Origin: Ramicandelaber brevisporus
Taxonomy: Eukaryota; Kickxellomycota; Ramicandelaberales; Ramicandelaberaceae
Direction of reading: 5' to 3'
NCBI GenBank assembly: GCA_025201865.1
Contig: MU602859.1
Span: 23,838 to 41,049, forward strand
Length of the DNA stretch: 17,212 nucleotides
The notes under the pieces are model-generated. The model worked only from the letters and a program-made list of their open reading frames with translations. It made no database searches and was not told where the DNA came from. Every line of letters starts with the position of its first letter. Positions within the stretch are counted from its first letter, which is position 1. Shown here one piece after another: positions 15,384 through 17,212 of this stretch. Position numbers and translations under genes: made by a program.

Positions 15384-16295
15384 TTAAAGTGGTTCAAGAC
15401 GCTTCTGCAAGAATTCTGCAGCTTCGCGATCCATTATCAACAACTTGTGAGACATGATTTGGTACACTTCAGCATCCGTTGCTTGCATCAGTTTGATCGT
15501 GTTGATGTTGCGCGCAGCCAATTCCAAATGGTTATCCGGACGCAATGTCATGAACACCATCGTCTCGTGCTTTGGATGACGCTTAATAATGTTGACCATC
15601 AATTTTGTCTTTGGCGTCTCCACCTGCTCCATCTTGCCGCCCTGCTGGATCTTCTCAACCAGCTCTGTAAATCCTTCAAACTTGTCGACAATGATGAGCT
15701 GATCTTGGGCATATTTGGCACTCAATGCAACCCGCAATCCCATGTCCCAGACCTTGCGCTGGATCTTTGTGGCATGGCTGCGTACGACTGGGCCATGGGC
15801 CACGCCACCACCGCGGAAATGAGGAGCACGCAATGAACCGACACGAGCCTTACCGCGGCCCTTTTGCTGGAAGGCTTTGCCGGTGCGACCGGAGACTTGG
15901 CTGCGGTTTTTGACGGCGTGAGTGCCCTGGCGAGCAGCGTTGCGCTCGTAAACGACTACGCGGTGCAGCACGTCGGTACGCAGTGGAGCGGCAAACACGC
16001 GGCGGCTCAGGGGAATGACGCTGAGCGGCTCGAATGTCTCGAAATTGCGCAGCCACGCGTCGACGGTGGATGGGAGGGCCTTGTCTGTTGGCTGCTTGCC
16101 GTATAGCATCGGTGTTGGAGGCAGTTTGGGCATGAATGAAATGTCGGCAATGCTGGGTGGCTGTGGCGCTGGCGTTGGCTTGTACTGGACGAGAGAGCTG
16201 TTGGTGCGCATGTATCTGGCAACTGCCACGATTGATCGTGTCGTCCTCAAGGCAGTGGCAGCGGCAGCTGTGCCTGGTACAAGTGTTCTCAACAT
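15384..16295 (-). CDS. Mitochondrial large-subunit ribosomal protein uL4m (MRPL4/Yml6-type), 303 aa
   Basis: ATG 16295 opens an Arg/Ala/Thr-rich presequence lacking acidic residues (MLRTLVPGTAAAATALRTTR) typical of mitochondrial import. The uL4 fold starts near residue 85 with PLSRRVFAAPLRTDVLHRVV. The family's RNA-binding loop follows: KNRSQVSGRTGKAFQQKGRG, then RVGSLRAPHFRGGGVAHGP, the strongest diagnostic match. After that come KVWDMGLRVALSAK and the C-terminal domain, where LAARNINTIKLM matches the 'vaxRNlxxvxv' pattern of L4. Length fits mitochondrial rather than bacterial (about 200 aa) L4 once the presequence is counted. The protein lines the exit tunnel of the mitoribosome. It is divergent from uL10m across 165 bp and convergent with the pseudouridine fusion gene. 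Confidence 0.92.
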   Translation of the reverse strand: MLRTLVPGTAAAATALRTTRSIVAVARYMRTNSSLVQYKPTPAPQPPSIADISFMPKLPPTPMLYGKQPTDKALPSTVDAWLRNFETFEPLSVIPLSRRVFAAPLRTDVLHRVVVYERNAARQGTHAVKNRSQVSGRTGKAFQQKGRGKARVGSLRAPHFRGGGVAHGPVVRSHATKIQRKVWDMGLRVALSAKYAQDQLIIVDKFEGFTELVEKIQQGGKMEQVETPKTKLMVNIIKRHPKHETMVFMTLRPDNHLELAARNINTIKLMQATDAEVYQIMSHKLLIMDREAAEFLQKRLEPL

Positions 16296-16460
16296 TGTCG
16301 TTGCTGCCTGTATGTATGTGTGTTTTTCTTTCTTTCTTTCTTTTTTTCTTGATGCAGATCAGGATTTTGGTCCAAAAGTTCTTGATCTCGCTGTATGTGA
16401 GCTTGCTTGATTTCGAGCCACAAAACCAACCACCATAAAAAAAAGAAAGAAAGAAAGGAA
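16296..16460. promoter_or_regulatory. 165-bp divergent promoter shared by uL4m and uL10m, with a nested dyad and oriented GAAA tracts
   Basis: Near the centre is TTTTGG-T-CCAAAA (16365-16377), a perfect 6+6 inverted repeat. It is bracketed by AGATCA (16356-16361) and TGATCT (16383-16388), itself a perfect inverted pair whose centre is 1 bp off. In the sense of each gene, a (GAAA)n tract lies on the start-codon side: 16435-16460 on plus for uL10m, ending at its ATG, and 16322-16350 on minus for uL4m. Both genes need equal output for ribosome assembly, so a shared symmetric regulatory site is plausible but unproven. Confidence 0.6.
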
Positions 16461-17212
16461 ATGCTCAGATCTGCAACCGTGAAGACGCTGGCAGTTGCCG
16501 CCACTGGCATCAGATATGCCTCCACCAAAGCTGCCACTGCTGCTGCCACAACAGCTGCTGCGACTACAACTTCTGCTACTACGACAGCTGCTACACAAAC
16601 TGCTTCGGATCCATTGAGTCAATACAATGCTTCCAGACTCCAACGGAACGAACAGCGCATGATTAAGCCATACAACGCCACGACCAAGTACTGGGCACGT
16701 GTCTACGAGCGCGCAGTTGCCAATACTCCTTGCATGCTCGTGCTGCAAAACACTGGCATCAGCTCTCAGGATTTGAGCAAAGCACGCATCGATCTCCAGC
16801 AGGCTGTCGACCGCTCCATTGCTCAATCTCTCGCAGCTGCTGGCGGTGCCAAAGTTAAGACGACGTATCGTGTCAAGATTATGATGGTGAAGAATGCATT
16901 GTTTGCCAGCGTTCTTAAAGGAACACTATACCAGAATGTATCCGTGCTGATGGCCGGTACTTCCTGCGTGGCATTTGTCGAAGAAGTTGCAAAGGAAGAC
17001 GTTCCAGCCGATGTTACGGAGTCTGTTCGTGATCACGTCAACGATGCCGCAGTGGTTTCTGGGCTGTTGAATGGATTGGTTAAGCACCGCCGTTTGATTT
17101 GCGTTGGCGGATTTGCCGAGAATGCACTGCTGACCGAGTCAATGCTGAAGGAGGTGGCGAAGATGCCGTCTCTATTGCAGCTGCGCGCCAATCTGGCTGG
17201 CGCATTGGCAGG
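16461..17212 (+). CDS. Mitochondrial large-subunit ribosomal protein uL10m (MRPL10-type), N-terminal 250 residues, runs off right edge
   Basis: ATG 16461 begins a presequence (MLRSATVKTLAVAATGIRYA) followed by an unusual Ala/Thr-only spacer to about residue 47. The body begins KPYNATTKYWARVYERAV and continues with MLVLQNTGISSQDL, VKTTYRVKIMMVKNALF and a VLMAGTSCVAF segment. These match the L10 pattern of an N-terminal helix, the 'f.n.gls..el..lR..L' region and the 'vkNtl' strand. The last visible part, LICVGGFAENALLTESMLKE followed by VAKMPSLLQLRANLAGALAG, matches the L10 signature near its C-terminal end, so only the extreme C-terminus should be missing. uL10 anchors the L7/L12 stalk that recruits translation factors. 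The frame stays open to base 17212. It is divergent from uL4m. Confidence 0.88.
   Translation, partial: MLRSATVKTLAVAATGIRYASTKAATAAATTAAATTTSATTTAATQTASDPLSQYNASRLQRNEQRMIKPYNATTKYWARVYERAVANTPCMLVLQNTGISSQDLSKARIDLQQAVDRSIAQSLAAAGGAKVKTTYRVKIMMVKNALFASVLKGTLYQNVSVLMAGTSCVAFVEEVAKEDVPADVTESVRDHVNDAAVVSGLLNGLVKHRRLICVGGFAENALLTESMLKEVAKMPSLLQLRANLAGALA

Overview
The window looks like nuclear DNA from a fungus, probably an early-diverging (zygomycete-type) lineage. Genes are short-spaced and mostly single-exon on both strands. Two genes encode mitochondrial ribosomal proteins with N-terminal presequences. There is an Swd1/RBBP5-type COMPASS subunit, and AATAAA-type poly(A) signals follow several genes. 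Coding regions carry many low-complexity tracts (poly-Asp, poly-Ser, Ala/Thr). The assignment to a lineage is inference; no species can be named from sequence reading alone.

Layout, left to right. (1) 1-255: 3' end of a Cys- and Ala/Gly-containing protein with strongly C/G-biased codons, identity unknown. (2) 425-913, minus strand: a decayed fragment that reads like the C-terminal end of an F-box/leucine-rich-repeat-type protein. (3) 1012-2355: a class IV (fold-type IV) PLP-dependent aminotransferase-like protein. (4) 2494-7194, minus strand: a 1566-residue SNF2-family ATPase with a C3HC4 RING finger between its ATPase lobes (Rad5/SHPRH/Irc20/Uls1-like layout), an acidic/basic disordered head and an RG-rich tail. 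(5) 7195-8083: a long divergent intergenic region rich in simple repeats. (6) 8084-8788: a small disordered protein of unknown function. (7) 8874-11270, minus strand: a RECQ1-like helicase ending in poly-Asp plus a candidate SUMO-interacting motif. (8) 11388-12947: Swd1/RBBP5. (9) 13152-15332: a pseudouridine-5'-phosphate glycosidase fused to a PfkB kinase, with a likely mitochondrial presequence. (10) 15384-16295, minus strand: mitochondrial ribosomal protein uL4m. (11) 16461 to the right edge: mitochondrial ribosomal protein uL10m, partial.

How the genes fit together. The central block (SNF2-RING, RECQ1-like helicase, Swd1) is chromatin and DNA-maintenance related. The right block is mitochondrial: a pseudouridine-catabolising fusion next to uL4m, and uL4m and uL10m fired from one 165-bp divergent promoter. 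That promoter has a nested dyad at its centre and oriented GAAA-type tracts beside each start codon. RECQ1/Swd1 is a second compact divergent pair (117 bp). Convergent pairs have very short or overlapping 3' ends.

I did not find a clearly new multi-gene system. The best candidates for novelty are the SNF2-RING protein's large unrecognised N-terminal region with divergent ATPase motifs, the RECQ1 C-terminal poly-Asp/SIM tail, the unrecognised small protein with three related LK[FY] motifs, and the nested dyad between the two mitoribosomal genes.
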